A stretch of DNA of 64,000 nt from Talaromyces rugulosus (lineage: Eukaryota > Ascomycota > Eurotiomycetes > Eurotiales > Trichocomaceae), in the NCBI RefSeq assembly GCF_013368755.1, contig NC_049565.1:1-64000 (forward strand), given 5' to 3'. The position numbers and the translations under genes are program-made. The notes under the pieces were generated by a model. It saw only the letters and a program-made list of their open reading frames with translations, had not been told where the DNA came from and did no database searches. This document shows, piece after piece, positions 10,966 to 24,600 of the stretch (the stretch's first letter is position 1; every line of letters begins with the position of its first letter).

Positions 10966-11618
10966 GATGATAATAATGAATTGCCCTGGTAAATGTGATA
11001 AATACTAATGCTATCTATAATAGTAATGGTAATCTGTAGTATGGACAATATATGATTATATATAACCATGCCCTAATACGTCAGAACCCCTGACGATCCG
11101 TCATGGCGCGCACGCGATATATCCTGGCCACTAGCGCCCGTCGCACCCCAACCAAAACAACCTGAAAAACCCGTCCTTTTCAATTAACCACGACAGCGGC
11201 ACGATAACTTGAATATCGCTCATTCTCCGGTGACGAGCGATTTAATGGTATGAAAATAACTGGTCCAATTTTGAGGGCGATCAGGCGACAAAACCTGATT
11301 GTAGTCTACAAAAGTTCGTGATTGTAGTCTATGACACTAACCCTAGATTTAACTAGCAAAAATAACCCTAAAATAGAGTTTGTGATTGTAGTACAGTTCA
11401 CTACACTCAGGTATTTTGGTTAGAGTTTGTGATTGTAGTACAGTTCACTACACTCAGGTATTTTGGTTAGGGCGATTAGGCGATAAAACCTGATTGTAGT
11501 CTATAAAAGTTCGTGATTGTAGTCTATGATACTAACCCTAGATTTAACTAGCAAAAATAACCCTAAAATAGAGTTTGTGATTGTAGTACAGTTCACTACA
11601 CTCAGGTATTTTGGTTAG
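10966..11618. repeat. Module edge of A3 plus two truncated edge copies
   Basis: The A3 upstream region ends at TAG 11421-11423, followed by a 47-bp unit (11424-11470) and a 148-bp partial edge (11471-11618) that begins GGCGATTAGGCG. Both end GGTATTTTGGTTAG, and the last TAG at 11616-11618 joins A4. Confidence 0.87.
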
Positions 11619-14600
11619 GCCTATGCCTACAAACCTCTACTTGACCGTCATACAGGCCAATGCCTATAAACCTCTACTTAACTATCATACGGGCATTTTA
11701 TACTTATGGAACCTCCTCTATTTCTATATTATTATAGTATATATATCTACATATAGCTTATAATTGAATTAGAATCCTTACTACTCTCAACATCTACCTG
11801 CATCATATCATCAACCCATGAACACATCCACATCATCTCTTCTACTAACTCATTACGCTCCTCTCCATGTTTTCCAAACTTCCACTGAAAATGACAAATC
11901 AACGCGGCCTAGTTCTCATAAGGGACCCCTCCCCCAGGCATCTGCGTCAACCGCCGCTCCCATGCTGGCTGGATCACTTCCTGCATCAGTCCATACAACA
12001 ACTACGCTATGGTGTGCGCCACTGTCTCCAAATATCAACATGCTTCTTTGGTACGCTGATATCCACTATGATCGACATGAACCTATTATAGATATATCCA
12101 CTGTGGCGAATGGTACTGAAAATATACCGCATAATCCTTATACCCGTTCCTCCCATCTTTGCGTTGATTCCCGGTCACCTTGCGGATGGTCTCCTCGATC
12201 CACGCCGCCGCCTGTTGGCCTTCGGCCTAGGGACATTGATATGTGAAATACTCGCTGGATACCTCATGCATCGCGCAAATCCGGTATTGTCCCACTTACC
12301 GGTCAAAATGCTCCTGGATAGAATCCACTGTTTATACCTCATGCTCAATGTGTGATCGTAATTGCTTCCATAGCTCATTATATCCTCTCTGCCGGGTATG
12401 CAGCATTGTCACCATAATGAATACCTTGCTTAACTTTTGTTTCAGAGACTGCGCTGGTGCTGGGACTGGTGATTTAGCCTGGACCTAAACCCGCCTAGCT
12501 GGTGATATAGTCAGGGTCTCACTCTGTGTAGTCAGTGATGTGGCCTGTATCTTAACCGATATGGCTGCTACACAATATCTATCACACGCCACTTCACCCT
12601 TCTCACACTGCTGCCACTAGTACCTATCCACCTCCCCATCCAAATATAGATCGAACACGCCTCGTTAACATAGCTAATCAATATACCACTGTACCTGCTC
12701 CAATACCCATAATAATCCCACATCTCAATCAGTCACTGGGTCCCCCTATCTACCACCATTACCGTCCAAAACCATCACCACCATACTGCCCTGCCCATCT
12801 CGCCCAGCATGCCCACTCTCCTGGGCATAATCCAACAATGATCAGAGACGCCCAACATAGATCACACACTGGATATCGGGGATATCGATGCCCATACCTA
12901 ATACACTGATGGCCACAATGATGCCGCTAGGCGTCTGTCAGAATATACTCAACATCCCGGCTCAATCAATCATATAGAAATAGTATACACCGCATCCCAA
13001 TGCCTCCACAACCTGCTCTATCTAATACCGGCTATTAACATATACCACCACCTTACCAGGCAAATATCGCAGGATCTCCTATTCAATCCACACCATAATA
13101 GCTACTCCCACATCATTATATCAGCCATACTTCTACAGCCACATAATACAGACCACCTAATATACAATATTATGACGACTAGTACACACACAGATCCAAT
13201 GCACAGTACTAAGAGAGAAATACATCTGCTGACATAATCGCTCCTTATCTTCTTAGGACATCATCGCTGTTAACAACAACATAGAGGCACAGTACCAGAC
13301 CAACTACCCCAACTGCGTCATTGACTTATAGAAATCATACTGATCATATAATATGATATGATATTTGTCAATCACAATCCAGTCTAACTGGCTAATGAAC
13401 TGCTTGTAGTTTAAAAATATACTGAATGTTTCATTATATATAATAGACTTAGGCATGATTAACACAATCAATGCACCATCAGTAGATTGCTAGTTATTCT
13501 ATACAACATATTAAATATTTAATTCTATATATTAACGCTATAAATTATCTTGTAATAACACTAATAGGATAATAACAACTATTATGCTACCACAGGCCAT
13601 CTATATTGGCAATATAAACAACAAACTCTTACTACCATTAATAGACATCACACTGATAACTAGGCTCTGTCCTTAGATCACAGCCTACACAATCTGCTTC
13701 TGTGGCCCACAAAATACAGTATCCAATCCCATCATATTGCACAACACCTGATCAATATCCATACACTATATCTGCTGCCACTATTCCTCCTAGCTACGCT
13801 ACACCTCGTCCATGAACCATGATATACTGGATGCTAAGGGCGCGCTAAATGGATCAGCATCTGGATCAGACAGTGACTGGCATGATACAAACCCTAACCA
13901 TATATACTAATCCTGACTACTACCACAATATCATTCTTGCATAGACACCATAGCGCCAAACAACTCGCAGCTCTCCCGGGCATATATACCACCGGCCGTG
14001 TGTGGATCATGCCCAGCCTAATAATCAGCGGCATCGGCCAACAATTACACCTTGTCTATAGCCTTAGAGTCGTCTCCATCATCTGCCATAAATCGATATT
14101 TGTTGCATAAATACCGCCAGCTGATAGCAATCGCAACCTTATAATATGATGCAATATACAATGATTGACCACATAATCCCATAGCACTCTCACGCTGCAA
14201 TATGTGTCGTAATCGTTCAGAATTCCATTTTGCTTAGTATAGGTGGGCGGTCTAAATATAGCTGGACACCTGGTCCTGTTAATATATATTTCTACTAACC
14301 ACCCGCTTAAACAGCTGTACCAACCATAAATACTATACTAATAACTCACCCACCTCACATAATAAATATTGATAGATGATCTTAACGTTGCTGCTCAATT
14401 GGTAACCCTTGTGGTACTGTACAACCAATACCACCATACCATCCTCAATAAACATATTACGGATCCTACCCATGGGACTGTTCTCATGCTGGATGCTCAA
14501 TAACTCAGGGACCCGCGCCGGTTGACCCCATATGAACTGGATAGCCACTAACAACTTCTCTAAAAACGTAGTGATCTAGTTCTAATACGCTATCCATCGC

Positions 14601-16714
14601 GCCAGATGAAACCCTTGCCTGTTGGCCTAGATAAATCGACGCTACACAGCTGGATTCTGATGGATTCAATGCCACATCCAATGCTCTCCATCCACAGGCC
14701 ATTGCGTTCAGATGTCCTGTAAAAAACTCTATTGTACCTGGTTATTGCTGGAATCGTCATATAAACAGTCCCATGGAATAGCTAGCACGGCATTGGACGG
14801 GCATCCTAATATATCATCGATCAATATCTGCCACGCGTCCTGGACCACCGCGTGTACTATACCATAAAACTCATTTATAGTAAACTGCTGGTCCTTATAA
14901 CATAACTTGTCTCTATTCTACCACTGTACATGGCCAGCGCTAGTCGTGTTGTAATGGATCTTCAACCCATATATACGCAAATCCAACATCCATTGCATGG
15001 GGCCTTGCAATCCGCACACCATGAACTGATCCATCATCTGGGTCATCTACTACAAACATCCTTTGCGGCCTGGCGAACTGGGTGGCAGCGATCTATTATA
15101 TGCGCTGTCCCAATCCATATGGTCTATAGAACTGGGTAACTCGGCTGTATCCTCCTCCTCAGACTTATTACTTAATTCGACGGCTTTCTTTATCACTATG
15201 AACCGTGCGACCTTGATCACTCACGATAAAATGGGCAGGTAATCCTTGGGCGTACAGAAACCGCCCTTACAAACTCCTAATACAGCTGCAGTATACACTA
15301 ATGCGCTGTCATACTCCTATTAGATAATGCGCTGGTTCAACAATTTAATATAAAAATCCAAACACACCCGCTTCACAGGGCTCAATAGCGGCACAGTAAT
15401 ATTGCTGGCTTCTTCCTCATTCTCCGGGGGACACTCAATATCAAATATGGCATCCATATCAACCATTCTCTCTATAGCCATCTCCTCCATCGTCTTTTCT
15501 ATCCCGTCACTCCTATTATTGAAAAAATCAGATTCATTACTATCTATAGACAACAAATCAATTAACATAATATCTCTCTCTTCCTCTTTCTCCTCCTCTT
15601 CCTCCTCCTCCACCCATGGTACCCACGTAGCCCCAGATCACATGATCACCTTACCCTTACTCACCTAGCAGATAGATAGAATCCACACCGTGTCGACCAA
15701 CTATTCCCATGCCATGCACTGTTATTGTGTGAATCAATACAGAGGACTAGTCCACTTATACAGCTGCTGTATACACCAAAAAAACATCAATATCTCCTAT
15801 CACAACTATACCTATTTCACGATTAACTCCTCATCCTAATACACCTCTAATAGGGTATACTACGTCTAATACTACTCAGTCCAGATAGCTTCTAACCACA
15901 TAAACACCCCAATCTAGTGAATCACAAACAACTAGCTAATCATAGCTAACCACACCATAGCCATCTAAATAGCATAGACTTCCAGCTCAATAGACGGCTA
16001 GCCATCGATATCCACAGGGGATAGGCTCACACTCTATATCAAATTAGGGATATCAAACTCCCCCAAATACTTCACCCACTCGATTCACCATAACCATAGG
16101 TTGGCCTCATCAACCTAGCCAGTCTAGATCTTCTAATCCACAGCCTCCTACATACTGCGCCAATACACCTATATATTCTAGATTAACATCTCACACACAT
16201 CACCATCAGAGGCCACAGCTTCATCCATCTCAGAAATAATCGCAAAATACTGCAAATTGGCCTTGACAGGAAACAACCGCTGGCATTAAACAGGATAGCA
16301 TGCCTGGTTCTGCTCATACTGAATCTGTTTCTGCTCCATATAGATAGGCTGTCCAATCTTTTGGATTCGGGACCACTGATGATGCTTAATCCAATGCTAC
16401 TATATGGTGAGCATGGTAGTGCATATATATTAACATGAATGGGAACTTAATTAATATTGATATCCATCAATAGACGCGATTAACTGTTAGATCACTATAG
16501 TCTAGATAGCTGGGATATTTAACTTAATCGGGTTATGCGCGATGTTAGGCCATGTATAAATATTATTAGCCAATATGACGCATATAGTGGTAGACATATA
16601 ACAGTGCGCGCGACGTAAATGCGTTTTAATCTGGCTAGGCCATATAATATGGCGACATTTTCGGCATACCACAATGGGAAACTCTTCTAGTTGCTTGAAA
16701 AATGTGTTATATAT
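11619..16714 (-). pseudogene. TLH-A4, full-length RIP-mutated helicase copy with remnant of the 37-bp repeat
   Basis: Begins within the 37-bp minisatellite (two decayed units, 11619-11700) after TAG 11616-11618, then follows A1 colinearly. The stop equivalent is near 11747 and the start equivalent near 16712-16714, where ATG has become ATA. Both C-to-T and G-to-A changes are frequent, and stops are scattered through every domain. Parts of the motor and of the upstream domains can still be read, for example the segment at 14333-14554 over the R740/K775 region. It implies at least two rounds of mutation. Confidence 0.9.
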
Positions 16715-17320
16715 GATGATAATAATGAATTGCCCTGGTAAATATGATAAATACTAATGCTATCTATAATGGTAATGGTAATCTGTAGTATAGACAATAT
16801 ATGATTATATATAACTATGTCCTAATACGTTGGAACCCCTGACGATCTGTCATGGCGCGCACGCGATATATCCTGGCCACTAGCGCCCATCGCACCCCAA
16901 CCAAAACAACCTGAAAAACCTGTCCTTTTTAATTAACCACGACAGCGGCATGATAACTTGAATATCGCTTATTCTCTGGTGATGAGCGATTTAATGGTAT
17001 AAAAATAACTGGTCTAATTTTGAGGGCGATCAGGCGATAAAACCTGATTGTAGTCTATAAAAGTTCGTGATTGTAGTCTATGACACTAATCCTAGATTTA
17101 ACTAGTAAAAATAACTCTAAAATAGAGTTTGTGATTGTAGTATAGTTCACTATATTTAGGTATTTTGGTTAGGGCGATTAGGCGACAAAACCTGATTGTA
17201 GTCTATAAAAGTTCGTGATTGTAGTCTATGACACTAACCCTAGATTTAACTAGCAAAAATAACCCTAAAATAGAGTTTGTGATTGTAGTACAGTTCACTA
17301 CACTCAGGTATTTTGGTTAG
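16715..17320. repeat. Module edge of A4 plus a 148-bp partial edge
   Basis: Moderately mutated copy of the A1 upstream region ending near 17172, then a partial edge (17173-17320) that is less mutated than the one before it. The final TAG, 17318-17320, joins family B sequence starting AATCCTAAAAAC. Confidence 0.85.
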
Positions 17321-19880
17321 AATCCTAAAAACTAATGCTATCGCTCACTAGTCTGCCGGAACTGCTCCTACATCGCTGCTAACGTCCTAGCTGCTTAGTA
17401 CATCTTCTAGACATATATCCCTTTAGCAATATAACTACCATACCCAGCCTATATATTAATCACTACGTTCTCTGCTGTCTACCAACATCCATCTTCATTC
17501 TTGATAGCCTCCTCCTCGTCATCATCAACCTTAAACCCGGCTATAGGCCCTAAATATCACCGCGCGATCATAATCATGATCTGCCAATATACACTGATAT
17601 TCAACTACTTCTCTATACCTATCTTACTCTCCCGCTGCATGGCCCATTTCATGCAGTCCAACATCCATGTCCAGCCATCCACCTCCTACAGTAGCCATAT
17701 AAACCTACTCTGCTCAGGATACCCGTACACCATAATCTCAATGTGCTGCTGGAATAGCATAACCAACCATTGGAAATATATAAACAACTCATCCACTAGC
17801 TGCGGTACATATTAATAAATAATCTTCAGCCACCTATTGATACTATACCCCTTATAATATAATACCATAAACAATATCAACCCTTTCTCAATGAATTGAT
17901 TGCGGATACTGCTAAACTTAGTATTCTAATATCAGATACTCAACACCTCAGGTCCCTGCCTAGGGCCACTGCCTGTCTAATGCTTTAATACCAATATCTG
18001 TTCCTTACTCCGTCCGATAGCCTGTATCTACCACTATATCTATCTCTCTCACTATTGCCTATCTGGCTGAATCTATTCCTGGCGTAACTAGAGAGTATTC
18101 TAAATCTAGTAATATAACCATTACTGGTTGTCTAACACCCACCGATTACAGAGATCCCGGGCATAATACTATTGGGGCTGGTCCTTGGCCGTGTTATCTT
18201 CTATGGTGTTCTATATAATAGAAGATAACTATTCAGCCTTCTCTAGCATCAATAATAATACCTTCTACATCAAATGCTCCTATGCCTAGTTAACCAACCT
18301 GTATACTATCTCCTGAAACTGATCTATAGTGAACCAGTAATACTGATATATGATCTAGTCATCCTGCCATACCACTAACCTGTTAATAGTAATGTTATAC
18401 TAGATCTTTAATCTGTATGTCCAGACATCCAATATCTACTTTATTAGTGTAGCCTCCATAATGGTTATAAACTGCATTACTATAGCCTATAATAGATTTA
18501 AACAATATTTGGTTTTAGCTATCTTTTTCTATATCTACTGGGCTATCAACATCTGTGTGATCTTGATTATCCCAGATAATTGGGGGGTGGACATTAATGT
18601 ACTCTTCTATCTATTTTGTTTTTTAATGTCCATGACGGTCAATCCACTGATAATACCACTATGGTATTTATATTTGGCTTGGCCACCTAATTAATAATCT
18701 AACATGTTGATATACTACTGTAATATAGCCTGATCTGTAGGATTTAATAGTTGATTGGCTGGGTCCTGTGTCTTTTTAATTAGGTCCTCACTGGCTGTAG
18801 ACTTATTGTCTTTCTTTATGATGGCTTTAATCATCTGTTCTATGGCTGTTTGCTGGTCTGTTGTCAACTAAAATTGGGTGGTCTGCTGCTGCACGCTCTG
18901 TGTAATGTATTGAATTATGTGCTGTTACACGTCCTGGTATTTTGTTATAGTGCTGGGGTCTATTCATGCCTGGAATGGGGTGCTGGGTATCTAGTCTATC
19001 TGTTTCTGGTGTATCTTATACCAACTGAACATATTTAACCGTGTTAATGTGGTCCGCTGGGCTATTATAATGATCTGGGTGAATTGTTTTCTGATTTTAA
19101 CCAACACCAGTTCCTTCTTAGGATCTGGCTGATCTAATAACGCCTGTAATATCTTCTGGTGCTTGTTTAATAAATACACAGCTTATTCTATGTGTTCTAT
19201 CTATAGGTTTACCTCGCGTAGCTTATAGACCTAGATGCGTGTCTTCTTAGCTTCTTCAATCTGCTGTTTATATTGTATAATTATCTGCTTTATAGCCTGC
19301 TTAGCTATATCCCACAGGGGCTGCTCGCTGGACCATATGAGGACTAGATTGTTAGTGGCATCGATATTAACAACAAACTGCTGGGACCTGGATCTGTAGC
19401 GTATAAATTGCTGGCTATAGATGACCTGCTATAGACAATTAGGTTTGGGGGTATAGATTGCACGCTTATGGGGTTAACTGCGTACTTGGGAATTCTTCTA
19501 TGCATGTTAGGTATGATAATGTTACTAGATCTAGGTGACTGTCTTGACCACTAAATGGTACCTAGGATAACGACATTAGTATGTGGGATATTAAAGATCA
19601 TCTAATAACACAATGCGTGCAATAGGCTTGTGGGGAATAGTAATATGGGTGGCTTATTACATGCATTTGGGGTACTGATTATAATACTCGCAGAATAATA
19701 ATATATATCAGCTATAGCGCTCAGTCTGATATACAGGTCGACGTAAATATTTGTCTAATTGACTATCTAATACTACCTAGTAATATAAACAACAAATTAT
19801 AATCTAGTATTTGGGCTTGTACTGTAATATCTATGCAATATTTGGTATTGCTATGTTTCTATGAATGTATTAAATAATGG
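17321..19880 (-). pseudogene. TLH-B1, truncated paralogous helicase relic (N-terminal part only)
   Basis: A second helicase family, homologous to TLH-A at protein level but diverged. The fragment starts within the recombinase-like domain. On the minus strand near 17401-17470 the decayed GIYA box is recognisable, and near 17551-17590 the equivalent of SYRE reads with Trp at the Arg position. The N-terminal end is near 19880, where NTFIE resembles NTFFE of TLH-A. Stops are abundant. Plus-strand open frames at 17501, 18461 and 18850 are chance products of the AT-rich decay. Confidence 0.75.
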
Positions 19881-20450
19881 ATAGTGGTCCCCCTAACCAG
19901 GATATAAAAACAACTCTAAAATTATACTAAAATAACCTTAAACTTTTATCACTTTTCTACTTTAAGTAATGGTTGTGGTCTTAATCAGATATAATACTTC
20001 TATACTCTAACTATCTCAAAATATAACCCTAACAATTTTTAATAACTTGTAATAACATAGCTAATCAATTAAATGTACTTAAACTGATACTATATATTAA
20101 TAGCGGCGTCATATATCCCTAGTCTAAATTTAAGCCTCTACCCTAATATAAATATAGGCGTGGGAAGTTAGTTAAATTAAAAAAAACTAACTAACTCCCT
20201 TTTGCCTAGTATAATACTAATATTTATTAACAAAATAAAATTAATAGACTAGTCAGTTGCTTTTCTATTGATGATAGCGGCATCACATATCCCTAGTCCA
20301 AATTTAAGCCTCTACCCTAATATAAATGCAGGCGTGGGGAGTCAGTTGAATTAAAAAAACCAACTAACTCCCTTTTGCCTAGCACAACGCTAACGTTTGT
20401 TAACAAAATAAAATCAACAGACTAGTTGGTTGCTTTTCCATTGATGATAG
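19881..20450. repeat. Family B module edge with two 173-174-bp terminal units
   Basis: About 220 bases of AT-rich upstream sequence, then two tandem units bounded by TAG at 20101-20103, 20275-20277 and 20448-20450. Each unit holds two inverted-repeat pairs built from AGTCAGTTG-like arms, the second pair flanking ACTAGT, and ends ATTGATGATAG. The last TAG joins a copy of the TAS. Confidence 0.88.
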
Positions 20451-21670
20451 TAATTCTAATCCTGACCTTTTCTTTTTCTCTTTTTTTCTTTTTCTTTTCT
20501 TTTCTTTTTTTTTTTTCTTTTTCTTTTTTTTTCTTTTCTTTATCTTTTTCCTTTTCTTTTTTATTCTTTTTCTATTCTTTGTCTTTCCTTTTTCTTTCCT
20601 ATTCTTTTTCTTTATCTTTTCTGTCCTGTTCCTTTCTCTTTTATATTCTTTTTCTTTTGTTTACTTTTCCTCTCTTTCTCTGTCTTTTTCTGTTCTTTGT
20701 ACTTTCGTCCTTTTTTTCTGATTACTGTATATAATAACCTTTTTGCTGGTAAAATCATGATATTGTACCTCTTATACTATCATTAATAATCTGAACCCTG
20801 ACTCTCTCCATTCTATCTCTGGTATAATTATTAGTAATCCTAATCCTAACTACATTGTATTACTATTTTATCTGTTTTTTCATCCTTTCTGCCTTTTCTA
20901 TCCTTTCTATCTTTTTAGCTTTTTTGCTTTATCTACTTTCTTTATTATTTCACTTCTATCCTTTTTCTTTATTATATACAACTGCCTTTTACTAGGATCA
21001 CTGCCAGATTATGCTCCTGGCATTATTATTAGTAACCTTAACCCTAACTTTTTCTTTTCCTTTTTCTACCTGTCTAACCTTTTCTGCTTTTTCAATCTTT
21101 CTAATTTTTTCTGTCTTTCTGGTTTTTTCTATTTTTTATATTTTTCTTCTTGTTTATGCTATTCCTATTCTTTTATTTCCATCTTTTTTTTTTTTTTTAT
21201 TATATATAATTGTTTCTTATAGGGATAACAACTGGATTATGCCTCTTGCACTATTATTGATAACCTTAATTCTAGCTACTATAGGCCTCTCTTCTTAATT
21301 CTAACCAATACATTATCTTTTTTCTTTTTTTTTCATCTTCTCCTCTGCTTCTCCAAACTCGTCATGACACTCTGCTGTCTCTCTAATGATGCCTCAATTG
21401 GGCTCTGTACACTATCATAGGTAACCTAAATCCTGGCCTTGGATAATAATGTCTCTCTTTGCAATACTCTCCTTTCTTTTCTTTTTAATCTTGTTATTTC
21501 TTTTTCTTAGTTTCTTTTGGTATTCTGTTATATATATATTATCTATGTTGATCTATATATATATATATCACTCTCTGGATTCAATATTCAAAATATATAT
21601 CCCTTAGACTGGTTTATATTGATATCTCTAAATATATATAATCACCGAATAATACTCTCACTAAACTGAT
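20451..21670. repeat. Internal RIP-mutated copy of the telomere-associated sequence (B2)
   Basis: Colinear with 350-1660: CT-rich runs, decayed ACCATCATTGGTAA motifs (for example ACTATTATTGATAA) and the TATATA block before 21600. No helicase or minisatellite lies between it and B2. The open frames at 20426-20734 and 21011-21298 are low-complexity artefacts. It marks a former chromosome end now internal. Confidence 0.87.
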
Positions 21671-24600
21671 AAAATACCTGGATTATGCACGTGTATTCTA
21701 TCCCACTCCATCAAACCTTCTGCCCTAACTATGTATTAACCTGGTCCGTACAGATGATGTCAATATCATCATTATGTATCTATGTCAATACTGGATCAAT
21801 ACATACATCGGGCCTGTATTTAATAACACTAAATACCATGGAGATAATAATATTGGGAAACTGGTAATCACGTCCATTTATTATATGCCATCCACTCTGT
21901 CTATTGCTTTTAAACTGCTGATATACCGCCTGGAGGACGCTGTATAGAAAATAATACAAATATGGGGCATATTTCTGCTTATTATATATCACTCAGGTCA
22001 TTGTTGTAATCTCCTGTCACACTTCATCTATATTGGCCTACCAGCAATGCTCAATCCGATGTATGAATATCTGGGGATCTACTGTGGCCATGGAACATAT
22101 AGGACATCGCTGTGTCCATGCCGTTAACTGCCATTCCAATGCATTGACCTCAATCACCGCCTGCGCGTGTATGGACTATCTTTACTAGGCTATTCACTGC
22201 TTCAACCATTCCTAGATTATCTACGCCGTCAACGCTAGCTTTGACCTTGGTTTGGATATAGATAGCTATTCTGATGCCTGGCACTGATTACATGCCACCT
22301 TGCTGGCCACACACCCCTTATGCTGATTGTATGAATCCAAATACTTATCTAATACCACCCGTCAGTATCCTGACTCCTGAAAATATCACTATATCACCTC
22401 TTTACCTTCCTGCTATCCACACTCTCACTATCCCCATCCACATCTCTAGACCATCCGCGGCACAATAATCACCGCTTCACTATCCTACCCATCCTATCCA
22501 GCACACCCACTTTCCTGACTATAATCCCACAACATACTTAGTATATTGACGTGGATCACATATCACATAGCTAGGATATTAATGCCTACTCCCAATATGT
22601 TCATCACCATGATCATAATCTTACTAGCTATCTTGCTGAATACCTGCAATACCTGCCGCTTGGCTACCTTAGCCATTTATCTATAGTATACCAACATCCC
22701 CAATGTCACTGTTAATATGTCGACATCTCCTATCAACTTGTGGTAAATGATTACCTTCTCTTTCTAAAGATGCCATTAGGCCTTCTGCTGTTAAATAAAT
22801 ACTATCTATGCTGCTTTATCCGGCTTTATTGGCTCTATACAGTATGTAATGTTTGTTTATATTATATATAGGCTGCAGTATTATTATACTACTATGGATG
22901 TTAACTGCAATATCTGCAACAACCAGGCCTTATTAATCATCAGTAATATCACTGTCAACATGATCACAGAGATGTCTATAGTTATTAACTAGAACAACTT
23001 CTATATTTTAGATTAAAAATCCGCCCAGCTGTTTAATATCATGTGGCATTTATTGATCATAATCCAGTTTAATTAGTTCCAGTCCTGCAATCGACCTAAA
23101 TATGATTAAAATTTTTTGTTGATGGCTGACTCAGGCGTTACCAACATAATATGTGTGGTCTTGGGTGGTTGATAGAAATTCTATGATATATATAATATCT
23201 TAGCCTACTTGCACTCCTGCTGTATGTCCTGCCGCAATGATACTATAGATATTACTATAATCAATGTACTGGCCTGCTTCTATACTACCAGCATTATGAA
23301 TATCATGCTCTTGCCCCTGCCGGTGCCTATTACCACTAATATCCACAGCACGCCGCTCATGATGGCCTCAATAGCGGCCGTCTATATGCCCTGAAACTGT
23401 GCTATAGGTCCTTTAATACAGGTTAATAATAGCTGAATAGCTGCCTGCCACATTACCTGCTAATAAGCCACCTGCCGTGTCTGGTTCTGCTCAATAACCC
23501 GCCATCCACACTTCCCCCTAGCTCCCCGCGTTAATAGGAATCCTAAAAACCAGTATCATTACTTACTAGCCTGCCGGAACTACTCCTACATTACTACTAA
23601 CATCCTAACTGCTTAATGCATCTCCTGGGCATATATCCCCTTGGCAATGTGACTGCCATGCCCGGCCTGCATATCAATTACTACGTCCTTTGCCGTCTAC
23701 CAACATCTATTTTTATTCTTGGTGGCTTCTTCCTTGTTATCGTCGACCTCAAACCCGGCTGTGGACCCTAAATATCGCCGCGTAATCGTAATCATGATCT
23801 GCTAGTATATGCTGATATTTAACCACTTCTTTATACTTATCTCACTCTCCTGTTGTATGGCCTGTTTCATGCAGTTTGATGTCTATATCTAGCTATCCAC
23901 CTCCTGCGGTGGCTATATGAACCTACTTTGCTCAGGATGCCCGTACACTATGGTCTTAATATACTGCTAGAATAGTATAACTAACCACTAGAAATATATA
24001 AATAACTTGCCTACCAGCCGCGGCATATATCAATAAATAATCTTTAGCTGTCCACTAATACTATACCCCTTATAATATAACACTATAAACAATATCAACC
24101 TTTTCTTAATAAATTGATTATGGATGCCGCCAAACTCAGTATTCTGATATTAGATACTTAATACCTCAGGTCCCTACCCAGGGCCACTGCCTATCTAATG
24201 CTTTAATACCAATATCTATTCCTTACTCTATCTAATAGCCTATATCTACTGCTGTACCCACCTCTCTCACTATTACCCGTCCGACTAAATCCATTCCTAG
24301 TGCAATTAGAGGGTGTTCTAAATCTAGTAATATAACCATCACTAGTTATCCAACACCCACTGATTATAGGGATCCTGGGCGTAATACCATTAGGGCTAGT
24401 CCTTGGCCATGTTATCCTCTATAGTATCCTATACAATAGGGGGTAACTATTTAGCCTCTTCTAGCATCAACAACAATACCTTCTATATTAAATACTCTCA
24501 TATCTAGTTGACCAACCCATACATTATTTCCTAGAACTGATCTATAGTGAACTGGTAATACTGGTACGTGATCTAGTCGTTCTGCCACGCTACTAACCTA

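Noticed and set aside
18461..19038. Plus-strand frames in B1 as small membrane proteins
   Set aside because: The sequence is antisense to a RIP-decayed helicase; hydrophobic codons come from AT enrichment and homologous B copies do not keep the frames.
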